From Nocardia pseudobrasiliensis NBRC 108224 (GTDB lineage Bacteria > Actinomycetota > Actinomycetes > Mycobacteriales > Mycobacteriaceae), in assembly GCF_001613105.1 (NCBI RefSeq), contig NZ_BDBS01000010.1, positions 248,001-312,000 on the forward strand: 64,000 nt of DNA. The letters run 5' to 3'. Both the position numbers and the translations under genes were made by a program. Positions 1 through 8,648 of the stretch are shown here, in pieces. Under the pieces are notes generated by a model. The model was not told the origin of the DNA. It worked only from the letters and a program-made list of their open reading frames with translations, and did no database searches. The stretch's first letter is position 1. The number at the start of each line of letters is the position of its first letter.

Positions 1-2
1 TC

Positions 3-1400
3 GGCATCGCGGGCGCGATCGCGCTCTATGGCTACGACGGATTCCTCTATTCCATCGGCTTCCTGGTGGCGTGGCTGGTCGCGCTGCTGCTGGTGGCCGA
101 ATTGCTGCGCAATACCGGCAAATTCACCCTCGGCGATGTGCTGGCCTTCCGTATGCGGCAGCGGCCGGTGCGGGCGGCGGCGGCCACCTCGACGCTGGCG
201 GTGAGTCTGTTCTATCTGCTCGCGCAGATGGCGGGCGCGGGCATTCTGGTCTCGCTGCTGCTCGGCGTATCCGGTGATCTGGGACAGAATCTGGTGATCG
301 CGGTCGTCGGTGCGGTGATGATCGTGTACGTGCTCGTCGGCGGTATGAAGGGCACCACCTGGGTGCAGATCGTGAAGGCGGTGCTGCTGATCGGCGCGGC
401 CGCCGCGATGACGGTGTGGGTGCTGGCCAAATACGGCCTGAATCTGTCGACGCTGCTGCAGGATGCGGTCGATCACGGTGGCAAGACCGGCGCGAAACTG
501 CTCGAGCCCGGTTTCAAGTACGGCAAGAACGACACCTCCAAGCTCGACTTCCTGTCCCTGGCACTGGCTCTCGTGCTGGGTACGGCCGGACTGCCGCATG
601 TGCTCATGCGCTTCTACACCGTGCCGACCGCCAAGGAGGCGCGGCGTTCGGTGGTGTGGGCGATCGGTCTGATCGGGCTGTTCTATCTGTTCACCCTCGT
701 CCTCGGCTACGGCGCCGCGGCGCTGGTGGGTCCGGAGAAGATCGCCAAGGCGCCCGGTAAGGAGAACGCGGCGGCACCGCTGCTGGCGCTGGAACTGGGT
801 GGACCGCTGCTGTTGGGATTCGTTGCGGCCGTGGCCTTCGCGACGATTCTGGCGGTGGTGGCCGGTCTGACGATCACCGCCTCGGCCTCGTTCGCGCACG
901 ATGTGTACGCCAATGTCATCAAGCGCGGGCGCGACGACAGTAAATCCGGTGAGGTGCGGGTCGCCCGGATCACCGCGGTGGTCATCGGCGCGGTGGCGAT
1001 CGTGGGCGGCATTCTGGCCAAGAATCAGAATGTGGCGTTCCTGGTCGCGCTGGCCTTCGCGGTCGCGGCCTCGGCCAATCTGCCGACCATCCTGTATTCG
1101 CTGTTCTGGCGGCGCTTCAATACCAGCGGCGCGCTGTGGAGCATTTACGGCGGCCTGGCGGTGACGATCGTGTTGATCGTCTTCTCCCCGGCGGTATCGG
1201 GCGCACCCACCGCGATGTTCAAATCCGTGGACTTCCACTGGTTCCCACTGGCCAACCCGGGCCTGGTGTCGATTCCGGTCTCGTTCCTGCTCGGCTGGCT
1301 CGGCACGGTGCTGTCCAAGGAGCACGACCAGGCCAAGTACGTGGAGATGCAGGTCCGGTCGCTCACGGGTGCGGGAGCGGAGAAGGCCGTACAGCACTGA
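3..1400 (+). CDS. actP: Cation/acetate symporter, SSS family (5' partial)
   Basis: Sodium:solute symporter that would bring acetate or another short monocarboxylate into the cell with a cation. The frame is open from base 3, so the true start lies left of the window and about 465 C-terminal residues are present. At least ten hydrophobic segments are visible. The stretch GGMKGTTWVQIVKAVLL and the later GLPHVLMRFYTVP are typical of the ActP branch of the SSS family. The C-terminus is a short polar tail. The substrate is inferred from family resemblance only. It converges on the GlxA regulator gene with a 28-bp gap. Confidence 0.8.
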   Translation, partial: GIAGAIALYGYDGFLYSIGFLVAWLVALLLVAELLRNTGKFTLGDVLAFRMRQRPVRAAAATSTLAVSLFYLLAQMAGAGILVSLLLGVSGDLGQNLVIAVVGAVMIVYVLVGGMKGTTWVQIVKAVLLIGAAAAMTVWVLAKYGLNLSTLLQDAVDHGGKTGAKLLEPGFKYGKNDTSKLDFLSLALALVLGTAGLPHVLMRFYTVPTAKEARRSVVWAIGLIGLFYLFTLVLGYGAAALVGPEKIAKAPGKENAAAPLLALELGGPLLLGFVAAVAFATILAVVAGLTITASASFAHDVYANVIKRGRDDSKSGEVRVARITAVVIGAVAIVGGILAKNQNVAFLVALAFAVAASANLPTILYSLFWRRFNTSGALWSIYGGLAVTIVLIVFSPAVSGAPTAMFKSVDFHWFPLANPGLVSIPVSFLLGWLGTVLSKEHDQAKYVEMQVRSLTGAGAEKAVQH

Positions 1401-1428
1401 TCGCGCCGCGAGACCCGCCGCGAGACCC

Positions 1429-2478
1429 TCAGTGCGCCAGGGCCTTCGGGGCGGCGCGGAAGGTCTTGCGGTAGGTCAGCGGCGGGATGCCCAGGCCCGC
1501 GCGCATATGGTGCCGCAATGAGGAGGCGGTACCCATGCCCGCGGCCCGGGCCACCTCGTCGATCGGCAGATCGGTCGATTCCAGCAGCCGCTGGGCGTGG
1601 CGCAGCCGCTGCTGCAACAGCCACGCGCCCGGGGCCAGTCCGGTCTCGGCCTTGAAGCGACGGGTGAAGGTGCGCACGCTCATTCGGGCGTGTGCGGCCA
1701 GACTCGCCAGATCGAGGTCCTGATCCAGATGGCGCAGCGCCCAGGCGCGGGTGGGCGCGGTGCCGTCGGAACCGTCCTCGGGGATATTGCGATCGATGAA
1801 CTGGGACTGCCCACCCTCGCGCCACGGCGGAACCACGCAGTAGCGGGCGGCCTTGTTGGCGACCTCGCTGCCGTGATCGGTGCGCAGCAGATGCAGGCAC
1901 AGATCGATACCCGCGGCCAGACCCGCCGCGGTGCAGATATTCCCGTCCTCGACGAACAGCAGATTCTCATCCATCCGCACCTTGGGGAACAGGCGGCGGA
2001 AATCGTCGGCGAACGACCAGTGCGTGGTGGCGCGACGGCCGTCCAGCAGGCCCGCGGCGGCCAGGACGAACGCGCCCGTGCAGATGGACACGATGCGCGC
2101 GTCGTCGCGAATGCTGCCCAGTGCCTCGGCCAGATCCGGTGGAACGGTGCCGAGTCGGCGCGGTTCTGGCATCTGGGTGCCCGGCACGATGACCATATCC
2201 GCGGTGGCCAGCGCCTCCGGCCCGGCCTGGGGCACCAGGGCGTAACCCATCGTGGACATCACCGGCGCGGTGGTCAGCCCGCATACCCGCACCTCGTAGA
2301 GGGGTGCGCCCTCGGGGGTTTCGGCGCTGCCCAGCACCGTCGGGGGAATGGTGGTGTCGAATCCGATGACCGGTTCGAGGGCGAGCACCGCGACCTGCTG
2401 CGGCACCACGGTTTCGGCGGGCGCGTCGGCCGCGACCTCGTCGGAAAGATTCTGCGGGACATAGGAAATCGTGGTCAT
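1429..2478 (-). CDS. GlxA-type transcriptional regulator (DJ-1/PfpI + AraC HTH)
   Basis: A 349-residue cytoplasmic regulator. The N-terminal two thirds is a DJ-1/PfpI-like domain; SICTGAFVLAAAGLLDG carries the nucleophile-elbow cysteine and THW follows. The C-terminal third is an AraC-type double helix-turn-helix (ARMSVRTFTRRFKAETG, then AAGMGTASSLRHHM). The open frame extends upstream through the VOC gene, but the ATG at 2478 overlaps the VOC stop as ATGA, which fixes the start and implies translational coupling in a VOC-regulator operon. GlxA regulators usually sense small metabolites; the ligand here is unknown. A divergent MFS gene is a plausible target. Confidence 0.88.
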   Translation of the reverse strand: MTTISYVPQNLSDEVAADAPAETVVPQQVAVLALEPVIGFDTTIPPTVLGSAETPEGAPLYEVRVCGLTTAPVMSTMGYALVPQAGPEALATADMVIVPGTQMPEPRRLGTVPPDLAEALGSIRDDARIVSICTGAFVLAAAGLLDGRRATTHWSFADDFRRLFPKVRMDENLLFVEDGNICTAAGLAAGIDLCLHLLRTDHGSEVANKAARYCVVPPWREGGQSQFIDRNIPEDGSDGTAPTRAWALRHLDQDLDLASLAAHARMSVRTFTRRFKAETGLAPGAWLLQQRLRHAQRLLESTDLPIDEVARAAGMGTASSLRHHMRAGLGIPPLTYRKTFRAAPKALAH

Positions 2479-3206
2479 CGCTGCGATACCTTTCCGGTCG
2501 AGGGATGACGGGAGGTGAGGCAATAGACGCCGCCGGTGGGGTCGTTCATCACGATCCAGTGCGCGCCGCGGTGTACCCGCCGCGCGCCGAGGGATTCGTG
2601 CCAGGTGGCGATCGCGGCGACATCGGCGCAGGCGATATCGATATGCGCCGAGGCCGGTCGATCGTCGTCGCGGCGCTGCAGCAGGATGCGGATCGGCAGC
2701 CGATCCGGCACGCCCAGGCGCAGGAATTCCGGTCGCGAGGTCGGACCCGGCTCCCAGCCGGTCAGCTCCGACCAGAACCCGACCTCGTCGTCGTATCCGG
2801 TGGCGGGGAGATCGAGGGTGACCTGATCCACGCGGCTCAGCGCGCCGTCCGGACCGGCCACCGGCGACGGGATTCGAGCGCCGTCTTCGGTTGTCAGACA
2901 GAACAACACGCCGCCCGGGGATCGCACCAGCGACCAGCCGTCGTGATCGGCCAGTAATTCCGCGCCGAGCTTGCGCGCCGATTGCCGTGCGGCCTCGAGA
3001 TCGTCGACATCCAGGTCGAGATGGGCGCCGCCGGGTCCGCCCACCGCCTGTGCCCGCAGGCAGGCGTCGCCGTCGGCGGGCTCGAGCGTGGCGAATTCCC
3101 CGCGCCGTGGCGACAGCGTGGTCCCCGATACCGCGGTCCAGAAGGCGAAGGCCTCGTCGAACACGGCGGCGGGACGGTCGATGAAGGCCCAGTTCCAACG
3201 GATCAT
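2475..3206 (-). CDS. VOC-family (glyoxalase/bleomycin-resistance fold) protein
   Basis: A protein of about 243 residues with two tandem VOC modules: one around residues 5-115 (HLDLDVDDLEAA, then GVLFCLTTEDG) and one around 125-240 (VDQVTLDLPA, then HIDIACADVAAIATW and GGVYCLTS). VOC proteins bind a metal and act as glyoxalases, dioxygenases or drug-binding proteins; which applies here cannot be told. The ATG at 3206 is preferred over a GTG two codons upstream. Its stop overlaps the start of the downstream GlxA-type regulator, so the two are probably co-transcribed. Confidence 0.8.
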   Translation of the reverse strand: MIRWNWAFIDRPAAVFDEAFAFWTAVSGTTLSPRRGEFATLEPADGDACLRAQAVGGPGGAHLDLDVDDLEAARQSARKLGAELLADHDGWSLVRSPGGVLFCLTTEDGARIPSPVAGPDGALSRVDQVTLDLPATGYDDEVGFWSELTGWEPGPTSRPEFLRLGVPDRLPIRILLQRRDDDRPASAHIDIACADVAAIATWHESLGARRVHRGAHWIVMNDPTGGVYCLTSRHPSTGKVSQR

Positions 3207-3294
3207 GCGCACTCCCCACTATTGGCCAGATATTGACGGATTGTGTCATTCAGGCCACTCGTTCGACAACCCGTTCCGGGAGACGATCTTCGGC

Positions 3295-4617
3295 GTGACC
3301 GAAGTGCGCGATCCCACGGGGACAACGGAAGTCAAAACCGGTGTATGGAGTCGAATGGGCATTCACCCCGCCTGGTTCGTCGCCGCGATCGGATTCTTCG
3401 CGCTGATCGGCGCGGCCGCGTTCCGATCGGTGCCCAGCGTGCTCATGGATCCGCTGCATGAGGAATTCGGCTGGTCGCACGGCACGATCGGCGCGGCGGT
3501 CTCGGTGAATGTCACGCTGTACGGGCTGATTTCGCCGTTCGCGGCGGCGCTGATGGATCGGATCGGCGTCGGAAAGGTGGTGGCGGGCTCGCTGCTGCTG
3601 ATCTCACTGGGCGCGGGCCTGACCGTATTCATGACCCAGCCGTGGCAGCTGTGGCTGACCTGGGGCGTACTGGTCGGGATCGGTGTGGGATCGATGTCGA
3701 TGCCGTTCATCGCCACGATCACCGGGCGCTGGTTCGTCCGTCATCGCGGCCTGATGACCGGGTTGCTCACCGCCGCCTCGGCTACGGGTCAGTTGGTATT
3801 CCTGCCGTTGGTGTCCACCCTCGCGGAGGATCACGGCTGGCGAACCCCGTCGCTGGCGGTGTCCGCGATCGCGCTGCTCGCCGTGCCGCTGGTGTTGCTG
3901 TTCGTCCGCGACTTCCCCAGCGATGTCGGCGTGCGCGCCTACGGCGCCGAGCCGGGCAGCACGGAGGGATTGCGCACAGAGATCCGGGGCGGGGCCGCCC
4001 GGGCGATCAAGGTGCTGGTGAACGTTTCGCGCAATCCCGTGTTCTGGTTGCTGGTCGGCGGATTCATGATCTGCGGCGCGACCACCGTCGGATTGATCCA
4101 GACCCATTTCGTCACCGCCGCACACGATCACGGCATGCCGATCACCACCGCCGCGAATCTGATGGTTCTGGTCGGCATCTTCGATGTGGTGGGCACGGTG
4201 CTGTCGGGCTGGCTGACCGATCGGATCGATTCCCGGTATCTGCTCGGCGCGTACTACACCCTGCGTGGGCTCTCGCTGCTGGTGCTTCCGTCGCTGCTCG
4301 GGCCGCACGCCCAGCCGAGCATGTGGGTGTTCATCATCTTCTACGGACTGGACTGGATCGCGACGGTGCCGCCGACGGTCGCGCTGTGCCGCGAGCACTT
4401 CGGCGACGACGCGCCGGTCGTGTTCTGCTGGGTGTTCACCTCGCATCAGCTCGGCGCGGCCATCGCGGCCACCGGCACCGGCATCATCCGCGATCTTCAG
4501 GGCACCTATGACCTGGCCTGGTACCTCGCGGGTGGACTGTGCGCGATCGCGGCCGTGATGTCGCTGGCCATCCGGCGCGGTATCCGCCCGGCCGAACCGG
4601 AACCCGCCGCGGCGTAG
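3295..4617 (+). CDS. MFS transporter
   Basis: A major facilitator superfamily transporter of about 440 residues with twelve predicted membrane segments. The loop after TM2 contains DRIGVGKVVAGS, which matches the MFS loop motif, and TDRIDSRYL sits in the equivalent place in the second half. The closest look is to OFA/monocarboxylate-like permeases (family-level judgement). Start is uncertain: GTG at 3295 has GGGAG 12 nt upstream and ATG at 3355 has GGAG only 4 nt upstream. The longer frame back to 2971 is antisense to the VOC gene and rejected. It is divergent from the VOC-regulator operon, which may control it. Confidence 0.82.
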   Translation: MTEVRDPTGTTEVKTGVWSRMGIHPAWFVAAIGFFALIGAAAFRSVPSVLMDPLHEEFGWSHGTIGAAVSVNVTLYGLISPFAAALMDRIGVGKVVAGSLLLISLGAGLTVFMTQPWQLWLTWGVLVGIGVGSMSMPFIATITGRWFVRHRGLMTGLLTAASATGQLVFLPLVSTLAEDHGWRTPSLAVSAIALLAVPLVLLFVRDFPSDVGVRAYGAEPGSTEGLRTEIRGGAARAIKVLVNVSRNPVFWLLVGGFMICGATTVGLIQTHFVTAAHDHGMPITTAANLMVLVGIFDVVGTVLSGWLTDRIDSRYLLGAYYTLRGLSLLVLPSLLGPHAQPSMWVFIIFYGLDWIATVPPTVALCREHFGDDAPVVFCWVFTSHQLGAAIAATGTGIIRDLQGTYDLAWYLAGGLCAIAAVMSLAIRRGIRPAEPEPAAA

Positions 4618-4663
4618 GGGGCCGTGGCGAGTGCATCGCCCCTTCGATGCCCGGCCTGCGAGA

Positions 4664-4697
4664 CGAAGGGCCCCGGCCGTACGGTCGGGGCCCTTCG
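4664..4697. terminator. Bidirectional intrinsic-type terminator hairpin
   Basis: A nearly perfect long inverted repeat (CGAAGGGCCCCGGCC paired with GGTCGGGGCCCTTCG). It lies exactly in the gap between the convergent MFS gene and DUF3099 gene and could serve both. There is no long T-run, as is usual in high-GC actinobacteria. Confidence 0.75.
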
Positions 4698-4700
4698 GCG

Positions 4701-5141
4701 TCAGCCGTCGATCGCGCGGTGCTGACCCGATTCCAAAGCCTTGGCCGCGCGGCGCTCGTCCCATCTGCTGGGCTCGTCCTTGCGGCGCGGCGGCCGGTCG
4801 TTGGCGATCAGCACCGCGATCCACGGCAGGGGCAGGGAGATGCCGATGATGATCAGCGAGATCAGCCAGTTGTGCCAGAGGCCGTAGGCGAAGGCGGCCA
4901 GCAGCAGGCATGGAATGCGGAATCCCATGATCAGCAGATAGCGGCGGACCCGAGCGCGATGCTGCTGTTCCAGCGACGGCGCGGCCTCGGTGATCAGAAC
5001 GGGATGGCTGTTCTCGCCCGGGAAGTACCCTTCGCTGCGCTTGGGGGGTCGGGGAATGGAACCCGGGGGGTGGATCTCGAATTCGGGGTGAACCTCGTCG
5101 TCGCGGCTCTCGGCATCGGGGACATCGCCGTCACGCTGCAT
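4701..5141 (-). CDS. DUF3099 membrane protein
   Basis: A small protein of 146 residues. It has an acidic N-terminus, the segment PVLITEAAPSLEQQHRARVR around residues 45-65, and two hydrophobic helices (MGFRIPCLLLAAFAYGL and WLISLIIIGISLPLPWIAVL). This matches DUF3099 proteins, which sit next to DUF3039 genes across actinobacteria (Rv2709-like). The ATG at 5141 was chosen because upstream codons are low-quality and run into the divergent DUF3039 gene. Function unknown. Confidence 0.8.
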   Translation of the reverse strand: MQRDGDVPDAESRDDEVHPEFEIHPPGSIPRPPKRSEGYFPGENSHPVLITEAAPSLEQQHRARVRRYLLIMGFRIPCLLLAAFAYGLWHNWLISLIIIGISLPLPWIAVLIANDRPPRRKDEPSRWDERRAAKALESGQHRAIDG

Positions 5142-5219
5142 GCCTCGAGTCTTCCACTCCACAAGATCGAATGCACACGGGGTGGCGGCGGCGGAGCACG
5201 GATTTGGCATCATGGACGG

Positions 5220-5453
5220 GTGAGCACCGATACCCTGGTTCGCCCGGATACGACCACCGACGAGTCGACCGACAGCGATATCCCCAAGTACTTCCACTAT
5301 GTGAAGAAGGACAAGATCGCGGAGAGCGCCGTCATGGGCACCCATGTCGTGGCCCTGTGCGGCGAGGTGTTCCCGGTCACCCGTTCCGCCAAGCCCGGCT
5401 CGCCGGTCTGCCCGGAGTGCAAGCGCATCTACGAATCGCTGCGCAAGGAGTGA
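5220..5453 (+). CDS. DUF3039 protein (small zinc-ribbon-like)
   Basis: A 77-residue protein starting at GTG 5220, as the ATG at 5212 is out of frame and stops at once. The core KYFHYVKKDKIAESAVMG is followed by a cysteine in ALCGEVF and a CPEC pair, which together could bind a metal. This is the conserved actinobacterial DUF3039 family (Rv2708c-like). It is divergent from DUF3099 with a 78-bp gap, so the promoters face outward. Function unknown. Confidence 0.85.
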   Translation: MSTDTLVRPDTTTDESTDSDIPKYFHYVKKDKIAESAVMGTHVVALCGEVFPVTRSAKPGSPVCPECKRIYESLRKE

Positions 5454-5481
5454 GTCGACTCTTGTGAGCCGCTGCGCGGTC

Positions 5482-6543
5482 CTAGGAGACGCTGCGCAGG
5501 GGCTCCGGCTTGTCCTTCGACGGGTGCTTCGGCTCCGGTTCGCCGGAGATCGCGCGGGGGACGGCCGAACGGAGTTTGCGGGTCAGCCAGTAGCCGATGC
5601 GAGTGAGACGGCTGGCTCGGGCGGGCCAGAATTCCTGGACGGTCGCATTGAATTCCGCGCCGAGGATGACCGCGAAGCCCAGGAAGAATGTGAACAGCAG
5701 GAAGGCGATCGGGGTGGCCAGCGCCCCGTAGCTGATGCCGGTGCGCGTGACCCAGGACAGGTACTGACGCAGTCCCTCGCTGGCGGCCATGAAGAACACG
5801 CCCGCCACCACCGCGCCGCCGAACAGTCGGTGCCACGGCAGCGAGCGGTGCAGGGCGAGTTTGTAGAGCGTGGTCAGTCCGACGATGAGCAGCAGTCCGG
5901 TGCCCGGGTAGTAGAACGCGTCGATCAAGCGCAGTCCGGGTTCGCGCCAACTGCCGGGCAGCACCCGCCCGACGAGTGTCGGCCCGATTGCCACCAGCGG
6001 CAGCACGAATACCGCGATCACCAGGAACAGTACGTACAGCCACAGCGCGAACAGCCGCTGCCACACCGGATGCCGGGCCTCGGCCTGCCCGTGTGCGGCC
6101 ACGATCGAATCGACGAAGGTCGACATCGCCGACGAACCCGCCCACAGCGACAGGACGAAGCCCACCGACACCACCGCGCCGCGCCCGCGCTGCAGCACAT
6201 CGCGCACCGTCGGCGCGATCAGATCGTCGACCACATTGCCGCTGAACAGGTTCCGACTGAAACTGATGATCTTCGCCTCGACGATGTGCACGGTGTCCGG
6301 TCCGAACCAGCCGCCCACATAGCCGAGACTGCCGAGCAGCCCGAGCAGCAGCGGCGCGAGCGACAGGGTCTGCCAGAACGCCGCGGCCGCGGATTTGGTG
6401 AAGATCGAATCGTCCCAGGCCTTCACGATCACCCGCAAAGTGAGCTGTCCGCCGCGCCGCGCGGCCTGTCCGGTGCGATGCCCGGCGACCGCGACCGCCT
6501 CGAGCGCGGCGACGTGGAGTGGATGGCGGCCGGGTGTCTGCAT
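5482..6543 (-). CDS. YihY/virulence factor BrkB family membrane protein
   Basis: A 353-residue inner-membrane protein with six hydrophobic segments in the usual YihY/BrkB pattern: AAAFWQTLSLAPLLLGLLGS, then a long soluble loop, then SYGALATPIAFLLFTFFLGF and ILGAEFNA near the end. The ATG at 6543 was selected over the in-frame start at 6621 because the extra 26 residues are not family-like. These proteins were once called RNase BN, which is not supported; their role is unknown. The order YihY, DUF3039, DUF3099 matches Rv2707-Rv2709. Confidence 0.85.
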   Translation of the reverse strand: MQTPGRHPLHVAALEAVAVAGHRTGQAARRGGQLTLRVIVKAWDDSIFTKSAAAAFWQTLSLAPLLLGLLGSLGYVGGWFGPDTVHIVEAKIISFSRNLFSGNVVDDLIAPTVRDVLQRGRGAVVSVGFVLSLWAGSSAMSTFVDSIVAAHGQAEARHPVWQRLFALWLYVLFLVIAVFVLPLVAIGPTLVGRVLPGSWREPGLRLIDAFYYPGTGLLLIVGLTTLYKLALHRSLPWHRLFGGAVVAGVFFMAASEGLRQYLSWVTRTGISYGALATPIAFLLFTFFLGFAVILGAEFNATVQEFWPARASRLTRIGYWLTRKLRSAVPRAISGEPEPKHPSKDKPEPLRSVS

Positions 6544-6741
6544 GATGTCTCCAGCATTGCTCACCGAGACTCCGAATACCGCACCAGTGGCAAAACGTTT
6601 CGCCGGTGTTCTCGAACACAATGCTCCGGGGGGTACGCGACACGCGCGGTCGCGTGGAATGCGACACGTCGGGAGCGGTTATCCAGCGCGACACCGCGTC
6701 GGACTGGAAACGTGTCGGGGGCAATCGCTAACCTCTCTGGA

Positions 6742-8457
6742 GTGACTTCGGGTGGTGGCGGTTCGTTACGTGCATGGCAGCGCAGGGCTCTCACCAAATA
6801 TCTGACGACGAAGCCACGCGACTTCCTCGCGGTCGCGACGCCCGGCGCCGGTAAGACGACCTTCGCGCTGCGACTGGCCTCGGAACTGCTGGCCGATCGC
6901 ACCGTCGACCAGATCACGGTCGTCGCACCGACCGAACACCTCAAACACCAGTGGTCGGGTTCGGCCGCGCGCTTGGGTATCGCGCTGGACTCCAACTTCT
7001 CCAACTCCACCGGCGGCACCTCCGGCGACTATCACGGTGTCGTGGTGACCTATGCCCAGGTGGCCTCGCATCCGTTCAAACATCGCGTACGCACCGAAAA
7101 CCGCCGCACGCTGGTCATTCTCGACGAGATCCACCACGCGGGCGACGCCAAGAGCTGGGGCGCGGCGGTCGACGAGGCCTTCGGGGACGCGACCCGAAGA
7201 CTCGCGCTGACCGGTACCCCGTTCCGCAGCGACGATTCGCAGATCCCGTTCGTCAGCTACGAATCCGACGAATCCGGCTTCCCGCGCTCGCGCGCGGATT
7301 ACACCTACGGCTACTCCGAGGCCCTGGCCGACGGCGTCGTGCGGCCCGTGGTGTTTCTTGCCTACTCCGGTGAGGCGCATTGGCGCGACAGCGCGGGCGA
7401 CGAGTATTCCGCCCGCCTGGGCGAGCCGCTGAGCGCCGAACACACCGCCCGGGCCTGGCGGACCGCGCTGGACCCGGCCGGGGACTGGATGTCGAAGGTG
7501 CTGTTCGCCGCCGACACCCGTCTCAAGCAGTTGCGCGCCACCGGAATGCCCGATGCGGGCGGTCTGGTCATCGCGACCGATCAGGACAAGGCGCGCGATT
7601 ACGCCGAACTGCTGGAACATATTTCGGGCAGTAAGCCCACGGTGGTGCTGTCCGACGATCCGACCTCCTCGAAGCGGATCGGCGAGTTCGCGGCCAATAC
7701 CGATCCGTGGATGGTCGCGGTGCGCATGGTGTCCGAGGGTGTGGACGTGCCGCGACTGGCCGTCGGCGTGTACGCGACCAGCGCCTCGACCCCGCTGTAT
7801 TTCGCGCAGGCGATCGGCCGCTTCGTGCGTGCGCGCCGGTCGGGGGAGACCGCGAGCGTATTCCTGCCGTCGGTGCCGGTGTTGCTGGATCTGGCCGCGC
7901 AGCTCGAGGTGCAGCGCGATCACGTCATCGGTAAACCGCATCGGCAGAAGGAGATGCTCGAGGACGAGCTGCTCGCCGATGCCAACAAGCAGAAGGACGA
8001 GCCCGGCGAGGAGGAGCGCAAATTCGTCGCCCTGGCCGCCGACGCCGAACTGGATCAGGTGATCTACGACGGCGACTCGTTCGGTACGGCCACCTTCTCC
8101 GGCAGCGACGAGGAGGCCGACTACCTCGGCATCCCGGGCCTGCTCGACGCCGAGCAGATGCGCGCGCTGCTGCGCGATCGGCAGACCCGCCAGATCAAGG
8201 AGCGCAGCGCCGCGGTGGCCGCGGTCCCGGTCTCCGGGCCCAACGCCTCGGCCGCGGCCGAACGCATCGCCACCGCCGATCGCCTGGGCGAGCTGCGCCG
8301 CGAGCTCAACAGCCTGGTCGCCATGCATCACCATCGCACCGGAAAGCCGCACGGGGTGATCCACGGCGAGCTACGCCGCGAATGCGGTGGTCCGCCGACG
8401 GCCCTGGCGACGGCCGATCAGCTGACCGAGCGGATTGCGGCACTGCGGCGCATGTGA
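6742..8457 (+). CDS. DEAD/DEAH-box helicase (SF2)
   Basis: A 571-residue superfamily 2 helicase. Motif I is TPGAGKTT at residues 33-40, motif II is DEIH at 128-131, LTGTPFRSD follows as motif III, SEGVDVPRL is motif V and QAIGRFVRARR around 356-366 is motif VI. A polar charged C-terminal region with helical character follows (about 380-571). GTG 6742 is used because similar proteins start close to SLRAWQRRAL; an in-frame GTG at 6712 would add ten residues. A DNA-repair or nucleic-acid remodelling role is inferred from the fold only. It is divergent from YihY with a 198-bp gap. Confidence 0.85.
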   Translation: MTSGGGGSLRAWQRRALTKYLTTKPRDFLAVATPGAGKTTFALRLASELLADRTVDQITVVAPTEHLKHQWSGSAARLGIALDSNFSNSTGGTSGDYHGVVVTYAQVASHPFKHRVRTENRRTLVILDEIHHAGDAKSWGAAVDEAFGDATRRLALTGTPFRSDDSQIPFVSYESDESGFPRSRADYTYGYSEALADGVVRPVVFLAYSGEAHWRDSAGDEYSARLGEPLSAEHTARAWRTALDPAGDWMSKVLFAADTRLKQLRATGMPDAGGLVIATDQDKARDYAELLEHISGSKPTVVLSDDPTSSKRIGEFAANTDPWMVAVRMVSEGVDVPRLAVGVYATSASTPLYFAQAIGRFVRARRSGETASVFLPSVPVLLDLAAQLEVQRDHVIGKPHRQKEMLEDELLADANKQKDEPGEEERKFVALAADAELDQVIYDGDSFGTATFSGSDEEADYLGIPGLLDAEQMRALLRDRQTRQIKERSAAVAAVPVSGPNASAAAERIATADRLGELRRELNSLVAMHHHRTGKPHGVIHGELRRECGGPPTALATADQLTERIAALRRM

Positions 8458-8648
8458 GCATGTCGGGCCGGTGTCCGAATTGACGCGTTTTCGATGTGCG
8501 CAAACATTAACTGAGATGTAACCGATAATTTCTTCCGGACGGTATTAATTCACGTCTACGTTGTTGTCCAACATTCGTAGAGCCACACACTTCCGGCTAC
8601 ACCGAGCGCTCGGGTTCCGGTGGACGTGGGAGCCGGAAGGAGTAGTGC
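8458..8648 (+). promoter_or_regulatory. AT-rich leader of the amine oxidase operon
   Basis: A stretch much richer in A/T than its surroundings (for example CATTAACTGAGATGTAACCG and GGTATTAATTCACG) between the helicase stop and the amine oxidase ATG. It ends in a strong ribosome-binding site, GGAAGGAG, before ATG 8649. It probably holds the promoter. No single -35/-10 pair is convincing. Confidence 0.45.

Noticed and set aside
6766..8364. Long minus-strand open frame (532 codons) opposite the DEAD-box helicase
   Set aside because: High-GC antisense shadow; His/Gly/Arg/Gln-rich with no fold or motif, while the plus-strand protein has all helicase motifs.
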